A DNA stretch of 64,000 nt. It comes from Bos javanicus. Its lineage: Eukaryota; Chordata; Mammalia; Artiodactyla; Bovidae. The DNA lies in assembly GCF_032452875.1 (NCBI RefSeq), contig NW_026893634.1:310001-374000 (forward strand). Direction: 5' to 3'. The notes beneath the pieces are model-generated. The model saw nothing but the letters and a program-made list of their open reading frames with translations, was not told the DNA's origin and ran no database searches. A program made the position numbers and the translations under genes. Below, piece after piece: positions 1-9,259 of this stretch; position 1 is the stretch's first letter, and every line of letters starts with the position of its first letter.

Positions 1-118
1 CACGTGCTTGATTATTGCCAGTTGAGCAGCATGATTCGTCACTGCTGAGCTCCATGCTTATTGCCTGCTGATTGCGTGGTTCGTGTCTGCTCAGCTCTTT
101 GAGTATTGCCTCCTGAGG
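1..118. repeat. PvuII-type 46-bp block, LTR subtype, left-truncated by window
   Basis: Right part of a block of 46-bp repeats (each two diverged 23-mers; motifs ATTGCCAG, GCAGCATGATTCG, CTGCTCAGCTCTTTGAG). It ends in CTGAGG and passes directly into the primer-binding site of the first LTR. The window starts inside it. Confidence 0.85.
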
Positions 119-135
119 ACCCTGTTCGGTCGCCA
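118..135 (-). other. Retroviral primer-binding site, tRNA-Lys3-like, copy 1
   Basis: Read on the minus strand, these 18 nt follow the LTR end after two G residues, where a retroviral PBS is expected. The sequence resembles the complement of the tRNA-Lys3 3' end. All five copies share one mismatch near the middle (A for C at PBS position 6), and this copy has a second at position 17. Lysine-tRNA priming fits ERVK-type (betaretrovirus-like) elements. No viral leader or gag follows: satellite resumes at once. Confidence 0.8.
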
Positions 136-137
136 CC

Positions 138-739
138 TGCCGGGGACCAGCCCCAACTGATCCAGTGTATTCGAAGGAGAGATGGCCTAGGCGACTATTT
201 ATATGCTAATCAGAGATGTCAAGAATGATAGTATGAGGAGAGCTCGGTAGGAAAATTCGGTGGAGAAAAGAGACTGAGTAGCTTGGTTTACGCGGAAGAC
301 AAATCAAACTTCAAGACAAGAAGTTTGCACCACTTACGTAGGCCGCAGGCGCCCTCTCGAATAGCGAAAGGTGCCTCACCCTAAACACCTTCTCGAGTGG
401 GTCTTAGCAGCCCAGGCATAATTAGTAAGCGTGGTGGGTTCCGCGCTCCAGATGGAGACTCAGCTGGAAGTTAAAGGGAAGAATGACAAGGAACTTTATG
501 AATTGGAGCTGTAAGTTAACTCTTTGACAGAGAGAGCGAGATGGTGGTGGGGGACAGCCCCCAGTGAAATCAGAGGTGAGAGCACAAAGCAATACAGTAG
601 GCAGACTCCAGTTTTTTTGGGGAGGAGATGCTCGAGAATATCCGGGTGGACTCCTGAGGCTCGATCCCGCATTTGCGTATGCCGAGCCTCCTTCCTCATG
701 ACCTTTGTCCAGAGTGGAATGCCTCCCCAGCTCCCGGCA
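138..739 (-). mobile_element. ERVK-like LTR, copy 1 (602 bp), antisense
   Basis: The element reads TG...CA on the minus strand with a perfect 7-bp terminal inverted repeat (TGCCGGG/CCCGGCA). A PBS follows its minus-strand 3' end at 118-135, which fixes the orientation and makes it a 5'-LTR type. A TATA-like motif lies at 196-203, about 58 nt before the LTR end, beside an octamer-like ATTAGCAT. A T/G homopolymer run lies near 611-622. I see no AATAAA, no polypurine tract before the LTR, and no gag, pol or env. It resembles what I recall of cattle BTLTR1; the exact family needs a library match. It shares diagnostic bases with copy 2. Confidence 0.85.
196..203 (-). promoter_or_regulatory. LTR TATA-like motif, copy 1
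   Basis: Minus strand TATAAATA, next to the octamer-like ATTAGCAT. Equivalent motifs lie at 1563-1570 in copy 2 and as TATAAA at 2977-2982, 4345-4350 and 6773-6778 in copies 3-5, where the next bases changed. A promoter here would fire toward lower coordinates, through the PBS and the PvuII-type block into satellite. Activity is not shown. Confidence 0.5.
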
Positions 740-1289
740 CATGATCAGTGCATGCTCAGTCACGATATCAGTGCCTGCTCAGCCACGTGATCACTGAAGG
801 CACAGTCACGTGATCAGCGCCTCTCAGTCACGTGATCACCGGATGATAAACACGTGATCAGTGAACGACCAGCCACGTGATCACTGCATACGCAGTCAGG
901 TGGTCAGTTCCTGATCAGCCACCTGATCAGTGCGTGCACAGTCCCCTGATCAGCGCCTGTCAGTCACTGATCACTGCCTGATAAACACGTGATCAGTGCC
1001 CGAACAGCCACGTCATCAGTGCATGCGCAGTCACGTGATCAGTGCATGATAGCCACGTGATCAGTTCGTGTACAGTCCCATGATCAGCGCCTGTCAGTCA
1101 CTGATCGTTGCCTGATAAACACGTGATCAGTGCATGATGAGCCATGTGATCAGTGCCCGATCAGCCACGTCATCAGTGCATGCGCAGTCACGTCATCAGT
1201 GCATGATAGCCACGTGATCAGTGCATGCTCAGTCACGTGATCTGGACTTGATCAGCCACGTGATCAGTGCCTGCAGAGTCACGTGATCA
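740..1289. repeat. 23-bp array of LTR unit 1
   Basis: 550 bp of diverged monomers. Unit-specific variants such as CAGTCCCCTGATC, CGCCTGTCAGTCACTGATC and GATAAACACGTG mark LTR-domain arrays. No gene. Confidence 0.85.
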
Positions 1290-1485
1290 GGGCCTGCTGA
1301 GCTGCGTGATTCCTGCCGGCTCATCTGCTTGACAATTGCCAGCTGAGCTGCGTGAGTCCTGCCTGGTCACGTGCTTGATTATTGCCAGTTGAGCAGCATG
1401 ATTCGTCACTGCTGAGCTCCATGCTTATTGCCTGCTGATTGCGTGGTTCGTGTCTGCTCAGCTCTTTGAGTATTGCCTCCTGAGG
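1290..1485. repeat. PvuII-type 46-bp block, LTR subtype
   Basis: 196 bp from GGGCCTGCTGAGCTG to CTGAGG. It is one 46-bp monomer shorter than type A blocks and has GAGTATTGCC where type A has TTTATTGCC. It leads into PBS copy 2. Confidence 0.85.
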
Positions 1486-1502
1486 TCCCTGTTCGGTCGC
1501 CA
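1485..1502 (-). other. Primer-binding site, tRNA-Lys3-like, copy 2
   Basis: 18 nt on the minus strand, two nt after the LTR end, with only the shared single mismatch (A at position 6). Satellite resumes directly after it. Confidence 0.8.
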
Positions 1503-1504
1503 CC

Positions 1505-2105
1505 TGCCGGGGACAAGCCCCAACAGATCCAGGGTATTCGAAGGAGAGATGGCCTAGGCGACTATTTATATGCTAATCAGAGATGTCAAGAATGATAGTA
1601 TGAGGAGAGCTCAGTAGGAAAATTCGGTGGAGAAAGATACTGAGTAGCTTGGTTTACGCGGAAGACCAATCAAACTTCAAGACAAGAAGTTTGCACCACT
1701 TACGTAGGCCGCAGGCGCCCTCTCGAATAGCGAAAGGTGCCTCACCCTAGACACCTTCTCGAGTGGGTCTTAGCAGCCCAGGCATAATTAGTAAGCGTGG
1801 TGGGTTCCGCGCTCCAAATGGAGACTCAGCTAGACGTTAAAGGGAAGAATGACAAGGAACTTTATGAATTGGAGCTGTAAGTTAACTCTTTGACAGAGAG
1901 AGCGAGATGGTGGTGGGGGTCAGCCCCCAGTGAAATCAGAGGTGAGAGCACAAAGCAATACAGTAGGCAGACTCCGGTTTTTTTCGGGGGGAGATGCTCG
2001 AGAATATCCGGGTGGACTCCTGAGGCTCGATCCCACATTTGTTTATGCCGAGCCTCCTTCCTCATGACCTTTGTCCAGAGTGGAATGCCTCCCCGGCTCC
2101 CGGCA
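1505..2105 (-). mobile_element. ERVK-like LTR, copy 2 (601 bp), antisense
   Basis: Same ends (TGCCGGG/CCCGGCA) and orientation as copy 1, with the TATA-like motif at 1563-1570. It shares with copy 1 the full TATAAATA, GAATGATAG and CACCACTTACG (plus strand). The homopolymer run near 1978-1991 is interrupted by a C. No viral genes attached. Confidence 0.85.
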
Positions 2106-2655
2106 CATGATCAGTGCATGCTCAGTCACGATATCAGCGCCTGCTCAGCCACGTGATCACTGACGGCACAGTCACGTGATCAGCGCCTCTCAGTCACGTG
2201 ATCACCGTATGATAAACACGTGATCAGTGAACGACCAGCCACGTGATCACTGCATGCGCGGTCAAGTGGTCAGTTCCTGATCAGCCACCTGATCAGTGCG
2301 TGCACAGTCCCCTGATCAGCGCCTGTCAGTCACTGATCACTGCCTGATAAACACGTGATCAGTGCCCGAACAGCCACGTCATCAGTGCATGCGCAGTCAC
2401 GTGATCAGTGCATGATAGCCATGTGATCAGTGCGTGCACAGTCCCATTATCAGCGCCTGTCAGTCACTTATCATTGCCTGATAAACACGTGATCAGTGCA
2501 TGAGGAGCCATGTGATCAGTGCCTGATCAGCCACGTCATCAGTGCATGCGCGGTCACGTCATCAGTGCATGATAGCCACGTGATCAGTGCATGCTCAGTC
2601 ACGTGATCTGGACTTGATCAGCCACGTGATCAGTGCCTGCAGAGTCACGTGATCA
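2106..2655. repeat. 23-bp array of LTR unit 2
   Basis: 550 bp, the same length and variant order as 740-1289. Examples are CAGTCCCCTGATC, GATAAACACGTG and a monomer with GATCTGGACTTGATC near the right end. No gene. Confidence 0.85.
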
Positions 2656-2897
2656 GGGCCTGCTGGGCTGCGTGATTCCTGCCGGCTCATCTGCATGACA
2701 ATTGACATCTGAGCTGCGTGATTCCTGTCGGCTCATCTGCTTGACAATTGCCAGCTGAGCTGCGTGATTCCTGCCTGGTCACGTGCTTGATTATTGCCAG
2801 TTGAGCAGCATGATTCGTCACTGCTGAGCTCCATACTTATTGCCTGCTGATTGCGTGGTTCGTGTCTGCTCAGCTCTTTGAGTATTGCCTCCTGAGG
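2656..2897. repeat. PvuII-type block with an extra 46-bp monomer
   Basis: 242 bp against 196 bp in the neighbouring LTR-unit blocks. The excess is one added 46-bp monomer at about 2690-2735 (TGCATGACAATTGACATCTG), consistent with local unequal exchange. It leads into PBS copy 3. Confidence 0.85.
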
Positions 2898-2914
2898 TCC
2901 CTGTTCGGTCGCCA
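2897..2914 (-). other. Primer-binding site, tRNA-Lys3-like, copy 3
   Basis: Identical to copy 2, with one mismatch to the expected tRNA-Lys3 complement, and the same GG spacer to the LTR end. Confidence 0.8.
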
Positions 2915-2916
2915 CC

Positions 2917-3519
2917 TGCCGGGGACCAGCCCCAACTGATCCAGGGTATTCGAAGGAGAGATGGCCTAGGCGACTCTTTATATGCTAATCGGAGATGTCA
3001 AGAATAATAGTATGAGGAGAGCTCAGTAGGAAAATTCGGTGGAGAAAAGAGACTGAGTAGCTTGGTTTACGCGGAAGACCAATCAAACTTCAAGACAAGA
3101 AGTTTGCACCACGTACGTAGGCCGCAGGTGCCCTCTCGAATAGCGAAAGGTGCCTCACCCTAGACACCTTCTCGAGTGGGTCTTAGCAGCCCAGGCATAA
3201 TTAGTAAGCGTGGTGGGTTCCGCGCTCCAGATGGAGACTCAGCTGGAAGTTAAAGGGAAGAATGACAAGGAACTTTATGAATTGGAGCTGTAAGTTAACT
3301 CTTTGACAGAGAGAGCGAGATGGTGGTGGGGGACAGCCCCCAGTGAAATCAGAGGTGAGAGCACAAAGCAATACAGTAGGCACACCCTGGTTTTTTTTGG
3401 GGGGGAGATGCTCGAGAATATCCGGGTGGACTCCTGAGGCTCGATCCCGCATTTGCGTATGCCGAGCCTCCTTCCTCATGACCTTTGTCCAGAGTGGAAT
3501 GCCTCCCCGGCTCCCGGCA
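2917..3519 (-). mobile_element. ERVK-like LTR, copy 3 (603 bp), antisense
   Basis: Perfect TGCCGGG/CCCGGCA ends. First copy of the right-hand subfamily: TATAAA at 2977-2982 is followed by GA instead of TA, and the plus strand has AATAATAG, CACCACGTACG and CGCAGGTGCC. The longest T/G homopolymer run of the five lies near 3391-3406. No viral genes attached. Confidence 0.85.
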
Positions 3520-4069
3520 CATGATCAGTGCATGCTCAGTCACGATATCAGTGCCTGCTCAGCCACGTGATCACTGACGGCATAGTCACGTGATCAGCGC
3601 CTCTCAGTCACTTGATTACCGTATGATAAACACGTGATCAGTGAACGACCAGCCACGTGATCACTGCATGCGCGGTCAGGTGGTCAGTTCCTGATCAGCC
3701 ACCTGATCAGTGCGTGCACAGTCCCCTGATCAGCGCCTGTCAGTCACTGATTACTGCCTGATAAACACGTGATCAGTGCCCGAACAGCCACGTCATCAGT
3801 GCATGCACAGTCACGTCATCAGTGCATGATAGCCACGTGATCAGTGCGTGCACAGTCCCATGATCAGCGCCTCTCAGTCACTGATCATTGCCTGAGAAAC
3901 ACGTGATCAGTGCATGATGAGCCATGTGATCAGTGCCTGATCAGCCACGTCATCAGTGCATGCGCAGTCACGTCATCAGTGCATGATAGCCACGTGATCA
4001 GTGCATGCTCAGTCACGTGATCTGGACTTGATCAGCCACGTGATCAGTGCCTGCAGAGTCACGTGATCA
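3520..4069. repeat. 23-bp array of LTR unit 3
   Basis: 550 bp, again the same length and variant order as the first two LTR-unit arrays. No gene. Confidence 0.85.
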
Positions 4070-4265
4070 GGGCCTGCTGAGCTGCGTGATTCCTGCCGGC
4101 TCATCTGCGTGACAATTGCCAGCTGAGCTGCGTGATTCCTGCCTGGTCACCTGCTTGATTATTGCCAGCTGAGCAGCATGATTCGTCACTGCTGAGCTCC
4201 ATGCTTATTGCCTGCTGATTGCGTGGTTCGTGTCTGCTCAGCTCTTTGAGTATTGCCTCCTGAGG
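4070..4265. repeat. PvuII-type 46-bp block, LTR subtype
   Basis: 196 bp, GGGCCTGCTGAGCTG to CTGAGG, followed by PBS copy 4. It keeps a CAGCTG (PvuII) site at ATTGCCAGCTGAGCAGC, where the neighbouring LTR units have CAGTTG. Confidence 0.85.
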
Positions 4266-4282
4266 TCCCTGTTCGGTCGCCA
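4265..4282 (-). other. Primer-binding site, tRNA-Lys3-like, copy 4
   Basis: Identical to copies 2 and 3, with the same GG spacer to the LTR end. Confidence 0.8.
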
Positions 4283-4284
4283 CC

Positions 4285-4883
4285 TGCCAGGGACCAGCCC
4301 CAACTGATCCAGGGTATTCGAAGGAGAGATGGCCTAGGCGACTCTTTATATGCTAATCGGAGATGTCAAGAATAATAGTATGAGGAGAGCTCAGTAGGAA
4401 AATTCGGTGGAGAAAAGAGACTGAGTAGCTTGGTTTACGCGGAAGACCAATCAAACTTCAAGACAAAAAGTTTGCACCACGTACGTAGGCCGCAGGTGAC
4501 CTCTCGAATAGCGAAAGGTGCCTCACCCTAGACACCTTCTCGAGTGGGTCTTAGCAGCCCAGGCATAATTAGTAAGCGTGGTGGTTTCCGCGCTCCAGAT
4601 GGAGACTCAGCTGGAAGTTAAAGGGAAGAATGACAAGGAACTTTATGAATTCGAGCTGTAAGTTAACTCTTTGACAGAGAGAGCGAGATGGTGGTGGGGG
4701 ACAGCCCCAGTGAAATCAGAGGTGAGAGCACAAAGCAATACAGTAGGCAGACTCCGGTATTTTTGGGGGGAGATGCTCGAGAATATCCGGGTGGACTCCT
4801 GAGGCTCGATCCCGCATTTGCGTATGCCGAGCCTCCTTCCTCATGACCTTTGTCCAGAGTGGAATGCCTCCCGGCTCCCGGCA
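4285..4883 (-). mobile_element. ERVK-like LTR, copy 4 (599 bp), antisense
   Basis: The plus-strand left end is TGCCAGGG, so the 7-bp terminal inverted repeat is broken here and in copy 5. TATAAA lies at 4345-4350. It shares the AATAATAG and CACCACGTACG state with copy 3. It has small deletions (CAGCCCCAG for CAGCCCCCAG; GCCTCCCGG for GCCTCCCCGG). Confidence 0.85.
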
Positions 4884-5364
4884 CATGATCAGTGCATGCT
4901 CAGTCATGATATCAGTGCCTGCTCAGCCACGTGATCACTGACGGCACAGTCACGTGATCAGCGCCTCTCAGTCACGTGATCACCGAATGATAAACACGTG
5001 ATCAGTGAACGACCAGCCACGTGATCACTGCATGCACAGTCAGGTGGTCAGTTCCTGATCAGCCACCTGATCAGTGCGTGCACAGTCCCCTGATCAGCGC
5101 CTGTCAGTCACTGATCACTGCCTGATAAACACGTGATCAGTGCCCGAACAGCCACGTCATCAGTGCATGCGCAGTCAAGTGATCAGTGCATGATAGCCAC
5201 GTGAACAGTGCGTGCACAGTCCCATGATCAGCGCCTGTCAGTCACTGATCGTTGCCTGATAAACACGTGATCAGTGCATGAGAGCCACGTGATCAGTGCA
5301 TGATCAGTCACGTGATAGTTGTGTGATCAGCCACGTGAACAGTGCATGCTCAGTCACGTGATTA
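4884..5364. repeat. 23-bp array of LTR unit 4
   Basis: 481 bp. The left part follows the LTR-unit variant order (CAGTCCCCTGATC, GATAAACACGTG). The right ~80 bp switches to other variants (GTGATAGTTGTGTGATC) before an LTR-free block, which marks a recombination join near 5280. Confidence 0.75.
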
Positions 5365-5602
5365 GGGCCTGCTGAGCTGCATGATTTCTGTCTGCTCATC
5401 TGCTTGACAATTGCCAGCTGAGCTGCACGATTCCTGCCTGTCATCTCCTTGACAATTGCCACCTGTGCTGCGCAATTCCTGCCTGCTCATCTACTTGATT
5501 ATTGCCAGCTGAGCAGCATGATTTCTCAGAGCTTAGTTCCATGATTATTGCCTGGTGACTGATTCCTGCCTGCTCAGCTCTTTGTTCATTGCCTCCAGAG
5601 GC
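5365..5602. repeat. PvuII-type block, type B, empty LTR site
   Basis: This block sits inside the LTR domain but has no LTR. It ends CCAGAGG and goes straight to CACATGATC and then ACACCAAACATG. It shows the unoccupied state of the point where the LTR cassette sits in neighbouring units. Confidence 0.85.
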
Positions 5603-6497
5603 ACATGATCAGTGTATGACACCAAACATGATCAGCACATGACCAGTCACATGATCAATGCATGATAAGCCAGGTGATCAGTGCATGATTAACTACGTGA
5701 TCACTGCATGATCAGTCATGTGACCAGTACATGGTAGCTGCGTGATCATTGCATGATCAGCCACGTGATCAGTGCATGATCTGTCACATGATTAGTGTAT
5801 GATCATCCACATGATCAGTGCATGGGCAGTCATGTGATCAGTGCATGATTAGTCGTGATCAGTGTATTTTCAGTCTCGCGGTCAGTGCATGATAGCCACG
5901 TGATCAGTGCATGATCAGTCACCTGATGGGTGTATGATCATTCACGTGACCGGTACATGGTAGCTATATGATCAATGTATGTCCAGCAATGTGATAAGTG
6001 CATGATAGCCACGTGATCAGTGCATGATCAGCCACGTGATCAGTGCATGATCAGTCACGTGATCAGTGCATGATCAGCCACATTATCAGTCCATGATCAA
6101 TTACGTCATCATTGCATGATCAGTCACGTGAACAGTACATGGTAGCTGCGTGATCAGTGTATGACCAGCCAAGTGATCAGTGCATGATAGCCACGTGATC
6201 AGTGCATGATCAGTCACGTGATCTGAGCATGATCAGTCACGTGACCAGTACAAGGTAGCTGCGTGATCATTGCATGATCAGCCAAGTTAGCAGTGCATGA
6301 TAGCCACGTGATCAGTGCATGATCAGTCACGTGATCAGTGCATGATGAGCCATGTGATCAGTGCCCGATCAGCCACGTCATCAGTGAATGCGCAGTCACG
6401 TCATCAGTGCATGATAGCCACGTGATCAGTGCATGCTCAGTCACGTGATCTGGACTTGATCAGCCACGTGATCAGTCCCTGCAGAGTCACGTGATCA
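5603..6497. repeat. 23-bp array, mixed variants
   Basis: Diverged monomers without the LTR-unit markers until about 6340. There GATGAGCCATGTGATC and GATCTGGACTTGATC restore the LTR-unit order. Contains copies of the CAGTACATGGTAGCT landmark monomer. No gene. Confidence 0.8.
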
Positions 6498-6693
6498 GGG
6501 CCTGCTGAGCTGCGTGATTCCTGCTGGCTCATCTGCTTGACAATTGCCAGCTGAGCTGCGTGATTCCTGCCTGGTCACGTGCTTGATTATTGCCAGTTGA
6601 GCAGCATGATTCGTCACTGCTGAGCTCCATGCTTATTGCCTGCTGATTGCGTGGTTCGTGTCTGCTCATCTCTTTGAGTATTGCCTCCAGAGG
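6498..6693. repeat. PvuII-type 46-bp block, LTR subtype
   Basis: 196 bp. It ends CCAGAGG like the LTR-free blocks, whereas the other four LTR units have CCTGAGG. This copy therefore best preserves the original left junction of the cassette. Confidence 0.85.
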
Positions 6694-6710
6694 TCCCTGT
6701 TCGGTCGCCA
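6693..6710 (-). other. Primer-binding site, tRNA-Lys3-like, copy 5
   Basis: Identical to copies 2-4. The satellite CCAGAGG abuts the last PBS base with no intervening viral leader. Confidence 0.8.
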
Positions 6711-6712
6711 CC

Positions 6713-7311
6713 TGCCAGGGACCAGCCCCAACTGATCCAGGGTATTCGAAGGAGAGATGGCCTAGGCGACTCTTTATATGCTAATCAGGATGTCAAGAAT
6801 AATAGTATGAGGGGAGCTCAGTAGGAAAATTCGGTGGAGAAAAGAGACTGAGTAGCTTGGTTTACGCGGAAGACCAATCAAACTTCAAGACAAGAAGTTT
6901 GCACCACGTATGTAGGCCGCAGGTGCCCTCTCGAATAGCGAAAGGTGCCTCACACTAGACACCTTCTCGAGTGGGTCTTAGCAGCCCAGGCATAATTAGT
7001 AAGCGTGGTGGGTTCTGCGCTCCAGATGGAGACTCAGCTGGAAGTTAAAGGGAAGAATGACAAGGAACTTTATGAATTGGAGCTGTAAGTTACCTCTTTG
7101 ACAGAGAGAGCGAGATGGTGGTGGGGGACAGCCCCCAGTGAAATCAGAGGTGAGAGCACAAAGCAATACAGTAGGCAGACTCCGGTTTTTTGGGGGGAGA
7201 TGCTCGAGAATATCCGGGTGGACTCCTGAGGCTCGATCCCGCATTTGCGTATGCCGAGCCTCCTTCCTCATGACCTTTGTCCAGAGTGGAATGCCTCCCC
7301 GGCTCCCGGCA
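6713..7311 (-). mobile_element. ERVK-like LTR, copy 5 (599 bp), antisense, last in array
   Basis: TGCCAGGG end as in copy 4; TATAAA at 6773-6778; right-hand subfamily bases (AATAATAG, CGCAGGTGCC) plus private changes (CACGTATGTAGG, TCACACTAG). The T/G run near 7184-7197 is short. No LTR follows to the right anywhere in the window. Confidence 0.85.
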
Positions 7312-8268
7312 CATGATCAGTGCATGCTCAGTCACGATATCAGTGCCTGCTCAGCCACGTGATCACTGACGGCACAGTCACGTGATCAGCGCCTCTCAGT
7401 CATGTGATCACCGGATGATAAACACGTGATCAGTGAACGACCAGCCACGTGATCACTGCATGCGCAGTCAGGTCGTCAGTTCCTGATCAGCCACCTGATC
7501 AGTGCGTGCACAGTCCCCTGATCAGCGCCTGTCAGTCACTGATCACTGCCTGATAAACCCGTGATCAGTGCCCGAACAGCCACGTCATCAGTGCATGCGC
7601 AGTCACGTGATCAGTGCATGATAGCCACGTGATCAGTGCATGATAGCCACGTGAACAGTGCATGATCAGTCACGTGATCAGTGCATGATCAGCCACGTGA
7701 TTAGTGCATGATGAGGCACGTGATCAGTATGACCAGCCAAGTGATCAGTGCATGATAGCCACGTGATCAGTGCATGATCAGTCACGTGATCAGTGCATGG
7801 TCAGTCACGTTACCAGTACATGGTAGCTACGTGATCATTGCATGGTCAGCCACATGAGTAGTGCATGATCAGACACGTGATCAGTGCATAATCAGTCACG
7901 TGTTCAGTGCATGGTCAGTCACGTGATCAGTGCATGATCATCCACGTGATCAGTGCATGTGGAGTCATGTAGTCAATGCATTATAGCGCCGTAATCAGTG
8001 CACGATCAGTCCCGTGATGAGTGTATGATCAGTGAAGCGATCAGTGCAAGATAGCTACGTGATCAGTGCATGATCAGTCACATGATCAGTGCATGATCAG
8101 CCACGTCATCAGTGCATGATAGCCACGTGAGCAGGGCATACAATTACGTGATCAGGGCATGCGCAATCACGTGATCAGTGCATGAGAGCCACGTGATCAG
8201 CGCATGATCATTCACATGAAAGGTTTGTGATCATCGACGTGAACATTGCATGCTCAGTCACGTGATTA
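7312..8268. repeat. 23-bp array, right edge of the LTR domain
   Basis: The first ~300 bp keep the LTR-unit order (CAGTCCCCTGATC, GATAAACCCGTG). From about 7620 the array changes to generic diverged monomers. A variant cluster near 7967-8020 (GTCATGTAGTC, then CAGTCCCGTG) recurs upstream of most type B blocks. No gene. Confidence 0.8.
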
Positions 8269-8505
8269 GGGCCTGCTGAGCTGCGTGATTACTGTCTGCT
8301 CCTCTGCTTTACAATTGCCAGCTGAGCTGCACGATTCCTGCCTGTCATCTCCTTGAAAATTGCCACCTGTGCTGCATAATTCCTGCCTGCTCATCTACTT
8401 GATTATTGCCAGGTGAGCAGCATGATTTCTCAGAGGTGAGTTCCATGATTATAGCCTGATGACTGATTCCTGCCTACTCAGCTCTTTGTTCATTGCCTGC
8501 AGATG
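8269..8505. repeat. PvuII-type block, type B (diverged)
   Basis: TTCATTGCC, then CTGCAGATG in place of CTCCAGAGG, then ACACCAAACATG. The altered end means the LTR insertion point is mutated here. Confidence 0.8.
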
Positions 8506-9018
8506 CACATGATCAGTGTGTGACACCAAACATGATCAGCACATGATCAGTCACATGATCAATGCATGATAAACCAGGTGATCAGTGCATGATCAATTAC
8601 GTGATCAGTGCATGATCAGCCACGTGAGCAGTGCATGATAGCCACGTGATCAGTGCATGATCAGTCACATGATCACTGCATGATCAGTCACTTGTTCAGT
8701 GCATGATCAGCCACGTGATCAGTGCATGATAAATTACGTCTTCAGTGCATGATCACTCACGGGACCAGTACATGGTAGCTACATGATCATTGCATGTTCA
8801 GCCACGTGATCAGTGCATGATCAATTACGTGATCAGTGCATGATCAGTTACGTGAGCAGTGTATGATCAGCCATGTGATCAGTGCATGGTCACACACGTG
8901 AACAGTGTATGATCAGCCACGTGATCAGTGCATGATATCCAAGTGATCAGTGCATGATCAATCACGTGATCAGTGTATGATCAGCCAGGTGAACAGTGCA
9001 TGCTCAGTCACGTGATCA
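8506..9018. repeat. Short 23-bp array
   Basis: 513 bp of diverged monomers between a type B and a type A block (block-to-block 750 bp, the shortest in the window). Several TTACGTG and CACATGATC variants. No gene. Confidence 0.8.
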
Positions 9019-9259
9019 GGGCCTGCTGAGCTGCGTGATTCCTGTCTGCTCATCTGCTTGGCAATTGCCAGCTGAGCTGCATGATTCCTGCCTGTCATCT
9101 GCTTGACAATTGCCAGCTGTGCTGTGTAATTCCTGCCTGCTCAGCTGCTTGATTATTGCCAGCTGAGCAGCATGATACCTCACAGCTGAGTTCCATGATT
9201 TTTGCCTGCTGACTGTTTGATTCGTGCCTACTCAGCTCTTTGTTTATTGCCTCCAGAGG
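9019..9259. repeat. PvuII-type block, type A
   Basis: 241 bp, about five 46-bp monomers with CAGCTG sites. It ends TTTATTGCCTCCAGAGG. AAGCAAACATG follows. Confidence 0.85.

Larger units (their letters stand above)
1..7311. repeat. LTR-bearing higher-order repeat domain (five LTR copies)
   Basis: Unit order on the plus strand is PvuII-type block, PBS, LTR (antisense), 23-bp array. LTR starts lie at 138, 1505, 2917, 4285 and 6713, giving spacings of 1367, 1412, 1368 and 2428 bp. The 45-bp excess in the second interval comes from one extra 46-bp monomer in the block at 2656. The long last interval contains an additional LTR-free unit with its own block at 5365. LTR copies, junctions and arrays are nearly the same in each unit, so the cassette was amplified together with the satellite and not inserted five times. 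The domain runs off the left edge of the window. Confidence 0.9.

Noticed and set aside
422..790. Overlapping ORFs of 67-113 codons on both strands of each LTR
   Set aside because: Those on the plus strand are antisense to the LTR and start at TTG in the first copy. On the sense strand the 113-codon frame starts at GTG in satellite; the 67-codon frame does start at ATG, but length and frame vary between copies through homopolymer changes. Not convincing as LTR-encoded genes.
1321..1503. 60-codon minus-strand ORF running from the PBS into the block (also in the other LTR units)
   Set aside because: It starts with GTG inside the primer-binding site and then reads satellite repeat. There is no ATG and no homology to a viral protein that I recognise.
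138..7311. A complete or partial provirus (gag, pol, env)
   Set aside because: Only LTR and PBS are present. Both flanks are satellite, and no polypurine tract or internal coding sequence is seen.
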